A DNA stretch of 64,000 nucleotides from Pullulanibacillus pueri (GTDB taxonomy: Bacteria > Bacillota > Bacilli > Bacillales > Sporolactobacillaceae): positions 1 to 64,000 of the forward strand of contig NZ_BMFV01000023.1 in the NCBI RefSeq assembly GCF_014639255.1. The letters are read 5' to 3'. A program made the translations under genes and the position numbers. Under the pieces are notes generated by a model. It ran no database searches, had not been told where the DNA came from, and saw nothing but the letters and a program-made list of their open reading frames with translations. This document shows positions 35,575 through 44,293 of this stretch, piece by piece; within the stretch, counting starts at the first letter, position 1, and every line of letters begins with the position of its first letter.

Positions 35575-36171
35575 TTAGTGGGACGAAGGGACAGGTTTAT
35601 TGTCCCACATTTCAGGTGGGTTGAGCTCATAGATCCCGTTTTCTCGATACATGAATTGGTGCATAATGAATTCGCGCCGGAGGGTGGCAAAGTCTTCGTG
35701 ATACTGCTTCAGATACTCATTCAGTTCTCTCTCCGGATACCTTTTCCCTAATTCTAAGCCTTGCACAAGGTATTCAAGCACCATGAGCTTTTTCTTCTTC
35801 TGTGCGGGAATATTTTTTAATCGGCCTTCTTTGTCTAAAAAGTTCCGAACAACAGCAAGTTTTTCAGCGGTCAATGTCATGGATTCCATCTCTCTTTCCT
35901 TTCCTTGAATGAGTGTCAATAAAGCGGTAGTCTGTCCTCTTAAACTGTCTAGATTTAACTCGAAATAAATGGTGTTTTTCTCACGACGCTCTCGGATGGC
36001 ATTAATTTCTCTTAGCTTTGTCATGTGATGGGTTATTGTTGGGGCTGTCTTACCTAATTTTCCAGCAATGGCTTGCCCGTGTAGCGGTCCATGGCTTAAT
36101 AAAGCAAGAATTTTAATTCGCGTAGGGTCTCCCATTATCTTGTGAAAATGAACAAGTTTCTCTAACTGCAT
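35575..36171 (-). CDS. ArsR-type HTH regulator with DUF2087 domain
   Basis: 198 residues: a winged-helix ArsR domain at about 5-85 (GDPTRIKILALLSHGPLHGQ, TAPTITHHMTKLREINAI) fused to a C-terminal DUF2087 domain (about 100-190, NFLDKEGRLKNIPAQKKKK, RYPERELNEYLKQYHEDFATLRREFI). No cysteine metal site is apparent, so a metal-sensing role is unlikely. The last residues (DNKPVPSSH) are encoded by a 28-bp repeat that recurs in non-coding sequence at 36563, so the C-terminus may have been rewritten by that repeat. Targets are unknown. Confidence 0.85.
   Translation of the reverse strand: MQLEKLVHFHKIMGDPTRIKILALLSHGPLHGQAIAGKLGKTAPTITHHMTKLREINAIRERREKNTIYFELNLDSLRGQTTALLTLIQGKEREMESMTLTAEKLAVVRNFLDKEGRLKNIPAQKKKKLMVLEYLVQGLELGKRYPERELNEYLKQYHEDFATLRREFIMHQFMYRENGIYELNPPEMWDNKPVPSSH
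35580..35607 (+). repeat. 28-bp GGGAC...GTCCC repeat, copy 1
   Basis: GGGACGAAGGGACAGGTTTA continuing to TTGTCCCA, with an internal GGGAC/GTCCC inverted repeat. It overlaps the stop codon and last codons of the ArsR-DUF2087 gene. Confidence 0.7.
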
Positions 36172-36250
36172 GTTTACCCCCTACTAATTTAATGATTGTC
36201 TAATTAGATAGTAATCAAATCACCATGAGTTGTCAAATTGATAAAAAGAT

Positions 36251-36274
36251 AGAGCCACGCTTAAGCGTGGCTCT
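36251..36274 (-). terminator. Terminator of cotD-like gene
   Basis: AGAGCCACGC / GCGTGGCTCT hairpin with a TTAA loop, followed on the minus strand by ATCTTTTTAT. Confidence 0.88.
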
Positions 36275-36279
36275 CCTTC

Positions 36280-36474
36280 TTAACAACAGCGATCAGGGTA
36301 CCCTGGGTCGACAACGACATTTCTCACATAAGGTTGATAGATATGTCGAGGAATATTCACGATGTTTTGACGGTTAATGATTTCCACAGGATGAATAAAA
36401 GGAACGACCCTGGGGGTATAAAAGTCTCTAACAATTTGTTGTGGTGGACAACAAACGGGATGAGGCCCGAACAT
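36280..36474 (-). CDS. CotD-like spore coat protein
   Basis: A 64-residue protein beginning MFGPHPVCCPPQQIV and ending with a CC pair, with HPVEIINRQN and PRHIYQPYVR in between. The short length, paired cysteines, His/Pro-rich start and HP-x-x-x-x-N pattern resemble the CotD family of inner spore coat proteins. The start is the ATG at 36474, 6-7 bases after AGGAGGTGA; the longer frame from 36501 lies across that site. It supports a spore-forming host. It would be expressed in the mother cell late in sporulation, though I could not identify its promoter with confidence. Confidence 0.75.
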   Translation of the reverse strand: MFGPHPVCCPPQQIVRDFYTPRVVPFIHPVEIINRQNIVNIPRHIYQPYVRNVVVDPGYPDRCC

Positions 36475-36562
36475 TAAATCACCTCCTGAACACTTATACA
36501 TTATTACATGCCGCTAAGCCATATTTTGAAACGGACACTTATCCTGTATAAAGGTTATTTTA

Positions 36563-36590
36563 GGGACGAAGGGACAGGTTCATTGTCCCA
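36563..36590 (+). repeat. 28-bp GGGAC...GTCCC repeat, copy 2
   Basis: Same 28 bases as at 35580-35607 with one substitution (T to C). It is non-coding here. The remainder of 36591-36980 holds no gene; a GGTAAACGTTTAAA cre-like palindrome is at about 36776. Confidence 0.7.
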
Positions 36591-36987
36591 GAGTCTCAAG
36601 AATTTTGTCGGAAAGAGGAGAATTTATTACCCGGGTAATATAAATACAGACTTACGGAGTAAGCGGGTTTATTTGGACTGAAACAGGCGATGGTGTTGGA
36701 GTATAACAGGGTATTTACCTTTCCATTGCTTCAGCCTCAGTTTCATTTAGAGGATTAGAGTCGCAAAAAATGTCGGTAAACGTTTAAACGCCTTTTGGCA
36801 AGGGAAAGGGTAAGAGAAGATTAAAGATTTGCTTAAGGGTCAGACAGAGCTTTAGCTTTGTAGGAATCATTGGTGATTAAATCCATGGTTATGGTTCGCT
36901 TATAAGTCTAAATTTTTATAATGATCTGATGTTTCATAACTTAAATAATGACAACAATGTGTTTGACAAATCACGACTTAGATTTTA

Positions 36988-37098
36988 TTGTCTAGTGCTT
37001 AAGTCCTTTTTATAATGTAGGATACAGGGACCTGAATATTACACTTTAGATAGTGAAAGATAAAAACTATCGCATTCCATAATATGAAAACGTTTTAA
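36988..37098 (+). promoter_or_regulatory. mtlA promoter and cre-like site
   Basis: TTGTCT (36988-36993), 17-bp spacer, TATAAT (37011-37016). A cre-like TGAAAACGTTTTAA (37085-37098, one mismatch to the consensus) lies in the leader just before the ribosome binding site. Just upstream, ATGACAA and TTTGACAA elements at about 36947-36969 sit where the activator MtlR binds in related Bacilli; that part is a guess. Confidence 0.65.
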
Positions 37099-37119
37099 AA
37101 ACAAGGAGGTCAACCTCAT

Positions 37120-38898
37120 ATGACAACGGTTAGTGAAAATGCTTCTAACTCAGGTTCGGTAAGAGTTAAGATTCAGCGCTTCGGTAGTTTTTTAAGCGGT
37201 ATGATTATGCCCAATATTGGTGCATTTATTGCCTGGGGGCTTATTACAGCCTTTTTTATCCCGACTGGATGGATTCCTAATAAACATCTAGCCGAGCTTG
37301 TTGATCCAATGATTAAGTATTTATTGCCACTACTTATCGGGTATACAGGCGGTAAAATTGTTCACGATGTTCGGGGGGGAGTTGTTGGTGCGGTGGCCAC
37401 CATGGGGGTTATCGTTGGTTCCGACGTTCCCATGTTCTTAGGAGCTATGATTATGGGTCCTTTGGGTGGTTATCTCATTAAGCAAGTTGATAACAAATTG
37501 TTTAAGGATCGCATTCCCCAAGGTTTTGAAATGCTTGTCAATAACTTTTCAGCTGGTATTTTAGGTGGGGCTTTGGCGATTATTGCTTATTTTTTAATTG
37601 GTCCTGCGGTGCAAGGGTTAAGTAATGTCTTAGCGGATGGGGTTGACTTTTTAGTTCATCACCATTTGATTCCTTTAGCCAATATTTTTATTGAACCGGC
37701 TAAGGTTCTGTTTTTAAACAATGCCATTGGGAACGGGATTTTAGTCCCGCTGGGTGTCGATCAATCGAAAGATGTTGGTAAATCGATCCTGTTCTTACTT
37801 GAATCTAATCCAGGTCCCGGATTAGGAATGCTTCTTGCTTATTGGGCATTTGCTAAAGGCTCTGCTAAACAATCAGCACCAGGTGCCATCATCATTCAAT
37901 TCCTTGGTGGTATCCATGAGATTTATTTCCCATATGTGTTAATGAAACCTATGCTTATTTTTGCAGTCATGGCTGGTGGTGTGTGCGGGACGCTCACCTT
38001 CTCTCTCTTTAATGCAGGGTTAACAGCCGCCGCTTCACCAGGAAGTATCTTTGCACTCTTGGCGATGACACCAAGAGGGGTCATGAACTACATTGGCGTG
38101 ATAGCCGGGGTCTTAGTTGCTGCCGCTGTTTCCTTTATTTTGAGCTCACTTATCATTAAAACAAGTAAAGACAAAGGTGAATCCGATGACCTTTCGGCTG
38201 CGACGGAAAAAATGGAACAAATGAAAGGGAAGAAAAGCAGTGTGGCTTCAAGCCTCACGGGTGGTACTCAAAAGACAACCGCTCTTACTGCTGAAAATGT
38301 TGATAAAATTGTTTTTGCCTGTGATGCCGGTATGGGTTCTAGTGCGATGGGAGCCTCCATCTTAAGGAAAAAGGTAAAGGAAGCAGGTCTAGATATCGAG
38401 GTGACGAACACATCGATCAATAATTTACCTTCTGATGCTGATGTGGTTGTCACCCATAAAGATTTAACAGACCGTGCCAAAGTGAAGTTACCTGAGGCAA
38501 CACATATCTCTGTTGAGAACTTCTTAGGGAGTCCTAAGTATGATGAGCTCATCGCTGATCTGAAAGGTGAAGGCGAGCTTACGGAAGAGATACCAGAAGC
38601 TTCCGCTGATGAAGATCATTACGACAATGTACACAAAATTATCTTTGCTTGTGATGCCGGTATGGGTTCTAGTGCGATGGGAGCCTCTATTTTGAGGAAA
38701 AAGGTAAAAGCTGCCGGGTTAGATATCGAGGTATCCAATACATCGATTAATAATCTGCCTTCTGATGCAGATATTGTTGTTACCCATAGAGATTTAACGG
38801 ATCGTGCCAAAGTGAAGTTACCAAATGCGACCCATGTGTCCGTCGATAATTTCTTAGGCAGTCCAAAATATGATGAGCTCATTGAAAAGCTTAAATAA
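37120..38898 (+). CDS. mtlA: Mannitol PTS transporter EIICB with duplicated EIIB domain
   Basis: 592 residues, against about 470-480 for the usual Gram-positive MtlA. The EIIC membrane domain (about 20-345; GMIMPNIGAFIAWGLITAFF, then the substrate motif GGIHEIYFPYVLM) imports mannitol. After a linker come two EIIB domains, residues 395-482 and 505-592, which match at 77 of 88 positions. Each has the phospho-cysteine loop FACDAGMGSSAMG (Cys401 and Cys511) that passes phosphate from MtlF to mannitol. An acidic linker of 22 residues separates them. The reading frame is intact and the ribosome binding site is AAGGAGGT. This is the first gene of mtlA-mtlR-mtlF-mtlD. Confidence 0.96.
   Translation: MTTVSENASNSGSVRVKIQRFGSFLSGMIMPNIGAFIAWGLITAFFIPTGWIPNKHLAELVDPMIKYLLPLLIGYTGGKIVHDVRGGVVGAVATMGVIVGSDVPMFLGAMIMGPLGGYLIKQVDNKLFKDRIPQGFEMLVNNFSAGILGGALAIIAYFLIGPAVQGLSNVLADGVDFLVHHHLIPLANIFIEPAKVLFLNNAIGNGILVPLGVDQSKDVGKSILFLLESNPGPGLGMLLAYWAFAKGSAKQSAPGAIIIQFLGGIHEIYFPYVLMKPMLIFAVMAGGVCGTLTFSLFNAGLTAAASPGSIFALLAMTPRGVMNYIGVIAGVLVAAAVSFILSSLIIKTSKDKGESDDLSAATEKMEQMKGKKSSVASSLTGGTQKTTALTAENVDKIVFACDAGMGSSAMGASILRKKVKEAGLDIEVTNTSINNLPSDADVVVTHKDLTDRAKVKLPEATHISVENFLGSPKYDELIADLKGEGELTEEIPEASADEDHYDNVHKIIFACDAGMGSSAMGASILRKKVKAAGLDIEVSNTSINNLPSDADIVVTHRDLTDRAKVKLPNATHVSVDNFLGSPKYDELIEKLK
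38302..38895 (+). repeat. Internal tandem duplication encoding two EIIB domains
   Basis: The DNA of 38302-38565 is repeated at 38632-38895 with high identity, including an uninterrupted run of about 38 identical bases over the GATGCCGGTATGGGTTCTAG region. Most differences are synonymous or conservative, which suggests a fairly recent in-frame duplication or ongoing gene conversion. Confidence 0.9.
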
Positions 38899-39002
38899 CA
38901 TAAACAAGGAGTCGCGGACATAACGAAGAAATAAGTTAAGTCCAAAGACGAACAATTATATGTATAAATATGAGTAAGTGTCATGACGTAGCTAGTCAAA
39001 AT

Positions 39003-39083
39003 ACGTAGACTCCTACGGGAATAGCACGAGCTGAGGCCGTGCCCGCGGAAAACGAAGTGTTTTGATGGAGCGACCTTACGTAC
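39003..39083. repeat. Intergenic palindromic repeat (GACTCCTACGGGA type)
   Basis: ACGTAGACTCCTACGGGAAT, AGCACGAGCTGAGGCCGTGC and GAAGTGTTTTGATGGAGCGA match an intergenic repeat I know from many Bacillaceae. ACGTA at the left and TACGT at the right form the outer arms. It lies between mtlA and its terminator. Confidence 0.55.
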
Positions 39084-39087
39084 AAAG

Positions 39088-39122
39088 AAAAACCGAATGA
39101 TTTTCAAAATCATTCGGTTTTT
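39088..39122 (+). terminator. Strong terminator between mtlA and mtlR
   Basis: A near-perfect AAAAACCGAATGATTTT / AAAATCATTCGGTTTTT palindrome. It suggests that mtlR-mtlF-mtlD is expressed by readthrough or from a promoter in 39123-39320. Confidence 0.92.
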
Positions 39123-39320
39123 CCTTTGTCTTATATACTTTTATCTCAGGCTCTTTTAATATAAAATTGTGTCAACAAGTGAAATGCCTAAATTAGCATT
39201 TTTAAGTGTTGTTTTTTATAAGTAAGGGGAAATAAAATAAGCAGGTAGGAGTATATTTTAAAATCATGTCATTATCTTTGAGCAGATAAAATGAGTGATA
39301 TTCCTAACGGGGTGGTTGTC

Positions 39321-41435
39321 ATGTACATCACTGCACGCGAAAGAGTGATACTAGAGATATTGTTATCAGTTGATGCCGATATCACTATAAAAAGTCTTGC
39401 CGAGCAAATCAACATTAGTGAGCGAACGGTTCATAGGGATCTCAAAGGGATAGAAGAGATATTAAAAGCGCATCATTTAAGCTTAATCAAAAAGGCAGGA
39501 GTCGGTATCAGGATTAACGGTAAGTCTTCTGATATTGAGGCATTAAAATTAACCCTTTATAGGCAGACACACAATGACTATACACCTGAGGAACGGCAAA
39601 CTATTATTTTGTGCCACTTATTAGAGGCTGTCGAACCGATGAAAATTATTGCTCTTGCCAATGAGTTAAATGTCACGATTGTGACCATTAGTAATGACTT
39701 AAACAAGTTGGACCAACGTTTGAAAGCGTATCATCTCACTTTAATTAAAAAAAGAGGCTATGGGATTGAGCTCAAGGGAACAGAAGATGCTAAGCGCAAG
39801 GCTATGAGCGATATCATTGCTCAGAATCTAGACGAAGGCGAATTTCTCTCTTTAGTTAGAAAAAACATTCAAAATAAAGAGAGTCATTACACGGATACGC
39901 TTTCTGAGAAGTTGTTGGGCTTAGTTGAAAAGGAAAAGCTTATTATTGTTGAGAAAATTGTTGATGAAATTAACAGTGAACTCGATTATTTTATCGCCGA
40001 CAGTGCCTTTATTGGCTTAGTGGTCCATTTGTCATTAGCGATTGAACGGATTTTGCAAGGTGAAAATATTGTCATGGATCCGGCAACTTTAGAAAGCCTA
40101 AAATTGACCTCGGAATATAAAATAGCCCATAAGATGATTGAGAGAATTGAAACAGTGTTTGATATTGAGATTCCGGAGGCGGAAATAGGCTACATTACTA
40201 TGCATTTGCAAGGCGCAAAGTTAAGATACGAAAATGAGTATGCGTTTGAAAGTCCCTATATGGAAATTGCCAATAAGGCAAAGCAGCTCATTGAACATGT
40301 TGGCCAGGCGCTGGATGTTGATTTAACGTCTCACTACTCCCTTTTTCAAGGGCTTGTTGTTCACCTTACACCCGCGCTTCACAGGATTAAACAACGAATG
40401 CGGATACATAATCCTTTATATGAAAGGATTAAAAAAGATTATGCAGAATTATTTGCGGTGATAAAGAAAAAGGCGGGTATTGTTTTCCCGGAGCTGAGCA
40501 TTCCAGATGAAGAAATAGCTTTCTTAGTTTTGCATTTTGGTTCTGCTTTAATGAATCATAAGCAAATGGGAAATTTCAGTGCGTTAGTCATTTGCTCCAC
40601 TGGGATAGGGACCTCAAAAATCTTAAGCACGCGATTGACACAAGAAATTCCAGAAATAAAAGCGATTAAAAATGTGTCTTTATTTGAATTGGAAGACATT
40701 AACACTTCTGATTTTGATTTGGTCCTTTCAACAATCAGGCTACCTAATCTTTCAGACCACTATATATTAGTGAGCCCGATGTTGACTGAAAATGAAATTA
40801 AACAGATTAAGGATTTTATCAAAGGAAAGTCTAATATCTATAGTGAGACATGGCCAAAACCCTTACCTCCCTTTCAAAAGAAAAGGGTAAGTGCTGTTGT
40901 AGAGGGGTTAACCAAAATCAATCACTACACACAATCGATTTTGGCCATATTGCAGGGCTTTAAGGTGAAGACTGTTAAGGAGGCGTCGACGATAGAAGCG
41001 GCTCTTTTAGAGGTGTGTGAAGGATTAGTTGACGATGGCTCCATAGAGGATGTAGAAAAAGTTGTGACGTCATTATTGATGCGTGAAAAACTTGGAGGAT
41101 TAGGGATTCCTAATACAAGATTGGCGCTTTTTCATTCAAGGAGCTCTGACGTGAAGCAGCCCGTTTTTACTATAAATGTTTTACCGACACCACTAAAGAT
41201 AAAGGCAATGGATGACTCTTGGCTTGACGTTGATCAGCTGCTCTTATTATTAGCCCCTGAGTTGGCTCCTCCACAAGAAATGGAAGTTCTCAGCTTCATT
41301 AGTTCTTTAATCATTGAGAATAATACTAGTATGACATTATTTGCTTCACAAGAAAAAGAGCCTATTTTATCCTATATGGCCACAAAATTTGAGCAGTTCT
41401 TTTTGGAAAAAATCGCAGAAACGAGGAATGCATAA
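39321..41435 (+). CDS. mtlR: Mannitol operon transcriptional activator MtlR
   Basis: A 704-residue PTS-controlled activator. Domain order: two N-terminal HTH regions (about 5-65, ISERTVHRDLKGIEEIL; and about 85-140, TIVTISNDLNKL), PRD1 (about 200-300), PRD2 (about 305-410, YLVLHFG-type helix), a GatB-like EIIB domain with Cys in VICSTGIGTSKIL, and a C-terminal EIIA-Mtl-like domain with His in LALFHSRSS. Phosphorylation of these domains by HPr and the mannitol EIIs sets its activity. The start is the ATG at 39321, preceded by GGGGTGG; the frame from 39291 has no ribosome binding site. Its stop overlaps the mtlF start by one base. Confidence 0.93.
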   Translation: MYITARERVILEILLSVDADITIKSLAEQINISERTVHRDLKGIEEILKAHHLSLIKKAGVGIRINGKSSDIEALKLTLYRQTHNDYTPEERQTIILCHLLEAVEPMKIIALANELNVTIVTISNDLNKLDQRLKAYHLTLIKKRGYGIELKGTEDAKRKAMSDIIAQNLDEGEFLSLVRKNIQNKESHYTDTLSEKLLGLVEKEKLIIVEKIVDEINSELDYFIADSAFIGLVVHLSLAIERILQGENIVMDPATLESLKLTSEYKIAHKMIERIETVFDIEIPEAEIGYITMHLQGAKLRYENEYAFESPYMEIANKAKQLIEHVGQALDVDLTSHYSLFQGLVVHLTPALHRIKQRMRIHNPLYERIKKDYAELFAVIKKKAGIVFPELSIPDEEIAFLVLHFGSALMNHKQMGNFSALVICSTGIGTSKILSTRLTQEIPEIKAIKNVSLFELEDINTSDFDLVLSTIRLPNLSDHYILVSPMLTENEIKQIKDFIKGKSNIYSETWPKPLPPFQKKRVSAVVEGLTKINHYTQSILAILQGFKVKTVKEASTIEAALLEVCEGLVDDGSIEDVEKVVTSLLMREKLGGLGIPNTRLALFHSRSSDVKQPVFTINVLPTPLKIKAMDDSWLDVDQLLLLLAPELAPPQEMEVLSFISSLIIENNTSMTLFASQEKEPILSYMATKFEQFFLEKIAETRNA

Positions 41436-41869
41436 TGACTTCAATTTTAACAGCAGAAAATATTTTATTAAATGAACAGGTTACCGACAAGGAAAGTGCG
41501 ATTCGATTAACGGGGCAGGTCCTTGTCGATAGAGGGTATGTTGAGCCTTCTTACATTGATAAAATGCTGGAAAGAGAAGAGTTAACTTCCACTTACATGG
41601 GGAATTATGTCGCTATCCCCCATGGGACTGAGGATTCAAAGAGCGAAGTGAAGGCATCGGGGATTTCGGTTGTTCAAGTGCCAGAAGGTGTTGATTTTGG
41701 AAGCGGGAATACGGTTAAAGTTCTTTTCGGAATTGCGGGTAAAGGCAATGAACATCTTGATATTCTTTCTAACATTGCAATTGTTTGTTCAGAGGAAGAA
41801 AATGTGGAAAAAATAGTGAAGGCTAAATCGAAAGAGGAAATTTTAGCATTATTTGAAGGGGTTGAATAA
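41435..41869 (+). CDS. mtlF: Mannitol PTS EIIA component
   Basis: A 144-residue cytoplasmic EIIA of the mannitol-fructose family. The phosphorylated histidine is His63 in GNYVAIPHGTEDSK. It takes phosphate from HPr and should serve both EIIB domains of MtlA. The ATG overlaps the last base of the mtlR stop codon (TAATG), and mtlD starts 2 bases after its stop, so translation of the three genes is coupled. Confidence 0.95.
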   Translation: MTSILTAENILLNEQVTDKESAIRLTGQVLVDRGYVEPSYIDKMLEREELTSTYMGNYVAIPHGTEDSKSEVKASGISVVQVPEGVDFGSGNTVKVLFGIAGKGNEHLDILSNIAIVCSEEENVEKIVKAKSKEEILALFEGVE

Positions 41870-41871
41870 GG

Positions 41872-43035
41872 ATGTTAGCGGTCCATTTTGGTGCGGGGAA
41901 TATCGGGAGAGGTTTTATCGGTAATCTATTGTATCACTCGGGGTATCGTACATGTTTTGTTGATGTTAATGCAGAAATCGTTGATTTAATCAATGAAAAG
42001 CAACAATACCGAGTGGTTTTAGCAGATGATTCTCAGGAAGAAAACATCATCAAAGATGTCACGGCCATCAATAGTCAAACAGACCCTGAAAAGGTGGTTG
42101 ACGCAATCGTCAAGGCGGATCTCGTTACGGCTGCTGTAGGGCCAACTATCCTTCCCCTTATTTCCGGATTGATTTCTGAAGGTCTCAAGAAAAGACTTTC
42201 AGAAAATAACGAGCCCCTAAACATTATTGCATGTGAGAATATGATCGGTGGAAGCACATTATTAAAAGAAAAAGTGTATGAAAAAATAACTGATGAGGAG
42301 AAACAAGCTTTTGACCGTCAGTATGGTTTTCCAGACGCGGCCGTTGATCGCATTGTACCCAATCAAAAAAATGAAGATAAGCTGATGGTCAAAGTAGAAC
42401 CTTTCTATGAATGGGCGGTTGATCAGTCAAAAATTGTAGGCGAAAAGCCACCGGTAAAAGGCATTACCTATGTCGATGATCTAAATCCGTACATTGAGAG
42501 GAAATTATTCACTGTCAACACTGGACATGCCATTACCGCGTACCTAGGATATTTCTCTGGGATTAAGACGATAGATGAAGCGATGAAAAATGAGAAGATC
42601 AGGATGTTGGTGGAACAGGCACTTGAGGAAACTGGGGCCGTTCTTATTGAGAAGTACGGTTTTAAGCCAGAGGTTCATAAGGCATACATTCACAAAATTT
42701 TGGCCCGGTTCACGAATGCTCATATTTCAGATGAGGTGACAAGGGTAGGACGTTCTCCGATCCGTAAACTAGGACCTAACGACCGATTGATTAGTCCTGC
42801 AAAGCAATATCAAGAACGCGTAGGCAAGGAGCCTGCCTTTTTAGCGAAAGGGATTGCTGCTGCACTGCTTTTTGATTATGAAAAAGATGAAGAAGCCGTA
42901 GAATTACAGGAAAGCATAAAAAATGAGGGACTTGAAGCCACAATTACAAGGTATACAAAGCTGGATAAAGATTCTGATCTAACACAACTCATTGTGGATA
43001 AATATCACTCTTTAAAAGAGGATTTATTAATGTAA
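41872..43035 (+). CDS. mtlD: Mannitol-1-phosphate 5-dehydrogenase
   Basis: A 387-residue polyol dehydrogenase of the long-chain family that oxidises mannitol 1-phosphate to fructose 6-phosphate with NAD. The N-terminal Rossmann motif is VHFGAGNIGRGFIG. The catalytic-lysine region (ERKLFTVNTGHAITAYLGY) lies near residue 205-225. The C-terminal domain has the expected length. It is the last gene of the mannitol operon and is followed by a terminator. Confidence 0.96.
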   Translation: MLAVHFGAGNIGRGFIGNLLYHSGYRTCFVDVNAEIVDLINEKQQYRVVLADDSQEENIIKDVTAINSQTDPEKVVDAIVKADLVTAAVGPTILPLISGLISEGLKKRLSENNEPLNIIACENMIGGSTLLKEKVYEKITDEEKQAFDRQYGFPDAAVDRIVPNQKNEDKLMVKVEPFYEWAVDQSKIVGEKPPVKGITYVDDLNPYIERKLFTVNTGHAITAYLGYFSGIKTIDEAMKNEKIRMLVEQALEETGAVLIEKYGFKPEVHKAYIHKILARFTNAHISDEVTRVGRSPIRKLGPNDRLISPAKQYQERVGKEPAFLAKGIAAALLFDYEKDEEAVELQESIKNEGLEATITRYTKLDKDSDLTQLIVDKYHSLKEDLLM

Positions 43036-43069
43036 AAGGGGAGCGGCTTTCATGCCGTTCTCTTTTTTA
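43034..43069 (+). terminator. Terminator of mtl operon
   Basis: GGGAGCGGC / GCCGTTCTC stem with a TTTCAT loop followed by TTTTTT. Confidence 0.88.
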
Positions 43070-43111
43070 TTGAAAAAATACATTTTTTTGGAATGCTAAT
43101 AAGGTAGAGAG

Positions 43112-43250
43112 GGTTGATCTCCACTCCAGATTGCTCGCTTTCCGCGGGCCCCAGCTTGCGATTTATACTTAGTGGCGGTCATTTGTGAGTCGCGAATGTC
43201 ATTTGTGAGTCAGTTGCATCTTTTGTAGTGGGCAGCGCTCTTTTGTTAGT
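43112..43250. repeat. Palindromic repeat fragment plus 20-bp periodic array
   Basis: Bases 43112-43160 (TTGATCTCCACTCCAGATTG, CTCGCTTTCCGCGGGCCCC) are half of the CTCCGCTCC-type repeat. From 43161 a ten-base word recurs every 20 bp: ATTTATACTT (43161), ATTTGTGAGT (43181), ATTTGTGAGT (43201), TTTTGTAGTG (43221) and TTTTGTTAGT (43241). On the other strand these are ACAAAAG/ACAAAT words like those in the 94-bp array at 1738. The rest of the gap to 43390 holds only the cvfB leader. Confidence 0.6.
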
Positions 43251-43390
43251 TTTGCTTTTGATTAGGATTCCCCGCCGCATCAAGTGTGTAATAAATATTT
43301 TCAGGTTTCCCTGAAGTGGTCATGGTATAATACGTCAATATGGGGACGATATTAATTTTAAAAGAGTTACCTTAAAGAGAGAGTGATTAT

Positions 43391-44269
43391 ATGTGCGCAT
43401 TACAGGCCGGAAAGGTCTTTACGCTTAACGTGGAAAGGGAAGCGCCCTTTGGTTTCTATTTATCCGATGGCGAAGACGACGTGCTTCTTCATCATAGTGA
43501 GATTCCCAAGGGGCATGACATCACTATAGAGGAACAGCAAACGGTATTTCTTTACACAGATCATGAAGGAAGATTAGCAGCGACCTTAACGATTCCTAAG
43601 CTCGCCATCGATCAATATGACTGGTTAGACGTTGTTGAAACCCATCGACGTTATGGTGCGTTCGTTTCCATTGGTACTAAAAAAGATGTTCTTGTGTCGA
43701 AGGATGATCTTCCTGAAGACATCGAATTATGGCCAAATAAAGGCGATCGGTTATATTGCCAATTAGAGGTCGATAAGAAAGGGCGATTGTTTGCGAAAAG
43801 GGCAACCTTTGATGTGATTCAAGAACAGGCCATTGAAGCGACTGCAGAAAATTTTAATCAAAATGTACAAGGGACCGTTTATCATTTACTAAGCGAAGGA
43901 ACGGCTATCTTTACGGATGAAGGCTTTATGGGCTTTAACCATGAAACGGAGCGTCAAGGCGTTTTGCGGCTGGGGCAACGTATCGAGGGGCGGATTATTG
44001 AGGTTAAGGCTGACGGAACCGTGAACCTCTCCCTTAAGAAAAGGGCCCATGAGGCAATGGATACCGATGCTGAGAAGCTTTTGTCTTATTTGCAAAACCG
44101 AGGCGGGGCGATGCCTTATTGGGATAAAAGCGGACCCGATATTATTCAAAGGCAATTTAAAATGAGTAAGGCGGCATTTAAGCGGGCGTTGGGTCGTTTA
44201 ATGAAACAGGGTACTGTCTATCAAGAAGAGGGATGGACTTACTTAAAGCAACAGGAAAAACAAGATTAA
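43391..44269 (+). CDS. cvfB: CvfB-like S1 RNA-binding protein
   Basis: A 292-residue cytoplasmic protein of the CvfB/YitL family: three S1-like OB folds (about 1-65, 70-140 and 150-215, ending in LSLKKRAHE) and a C-terminal winged helix (about 225-285, MSKAAFKRALGRLMKQGTVYQEEGWTYL). CvfB proteins bind RNA and affect virulence-factor or stress gene expression in Staphylococcus. The gene is followed 24 bp later by a DEAD-box helicase gene, which suggests a shared role in RNA metabolism. Confidence 0.9.
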   Translation: MCALQAGKVFTLNVEREAPFGFYLSDGEDDVLLHHSEIPKGHDITIEEQQTVFLYTDHEGRLAATLTIPKLAIDQYDWLDVVETHRRYGAFVSIGTKKDVLVSKDDLPEDIELWPNKGDRLYCQLEVDKKGRLFAKRATFDVIQEQAIEATAENFNQNVQGTVYHLLSEGTAIFTDEGFMGFNHETERQGVLRLGQRIEGRIIEVKADGTVNLSLKKRAHEAMDTDAEKLLSYLQNRGGAMPYWDKSGPDIIQRQFKMSKAAFKRALGRLMKQGTVYQEEGWTYLKQQEKQD

Positions 44270-44293
44270 CACAAGAAAAGGAGGGACAGCATC

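Noticed and set aside
38302..38895. Frameshift or assembly artefact in mtlA
   Set aside because: Both EIIB copies are in frame, have their own substitutions and are joined by a unique linker, so a simple duplication artefact is unlikely.
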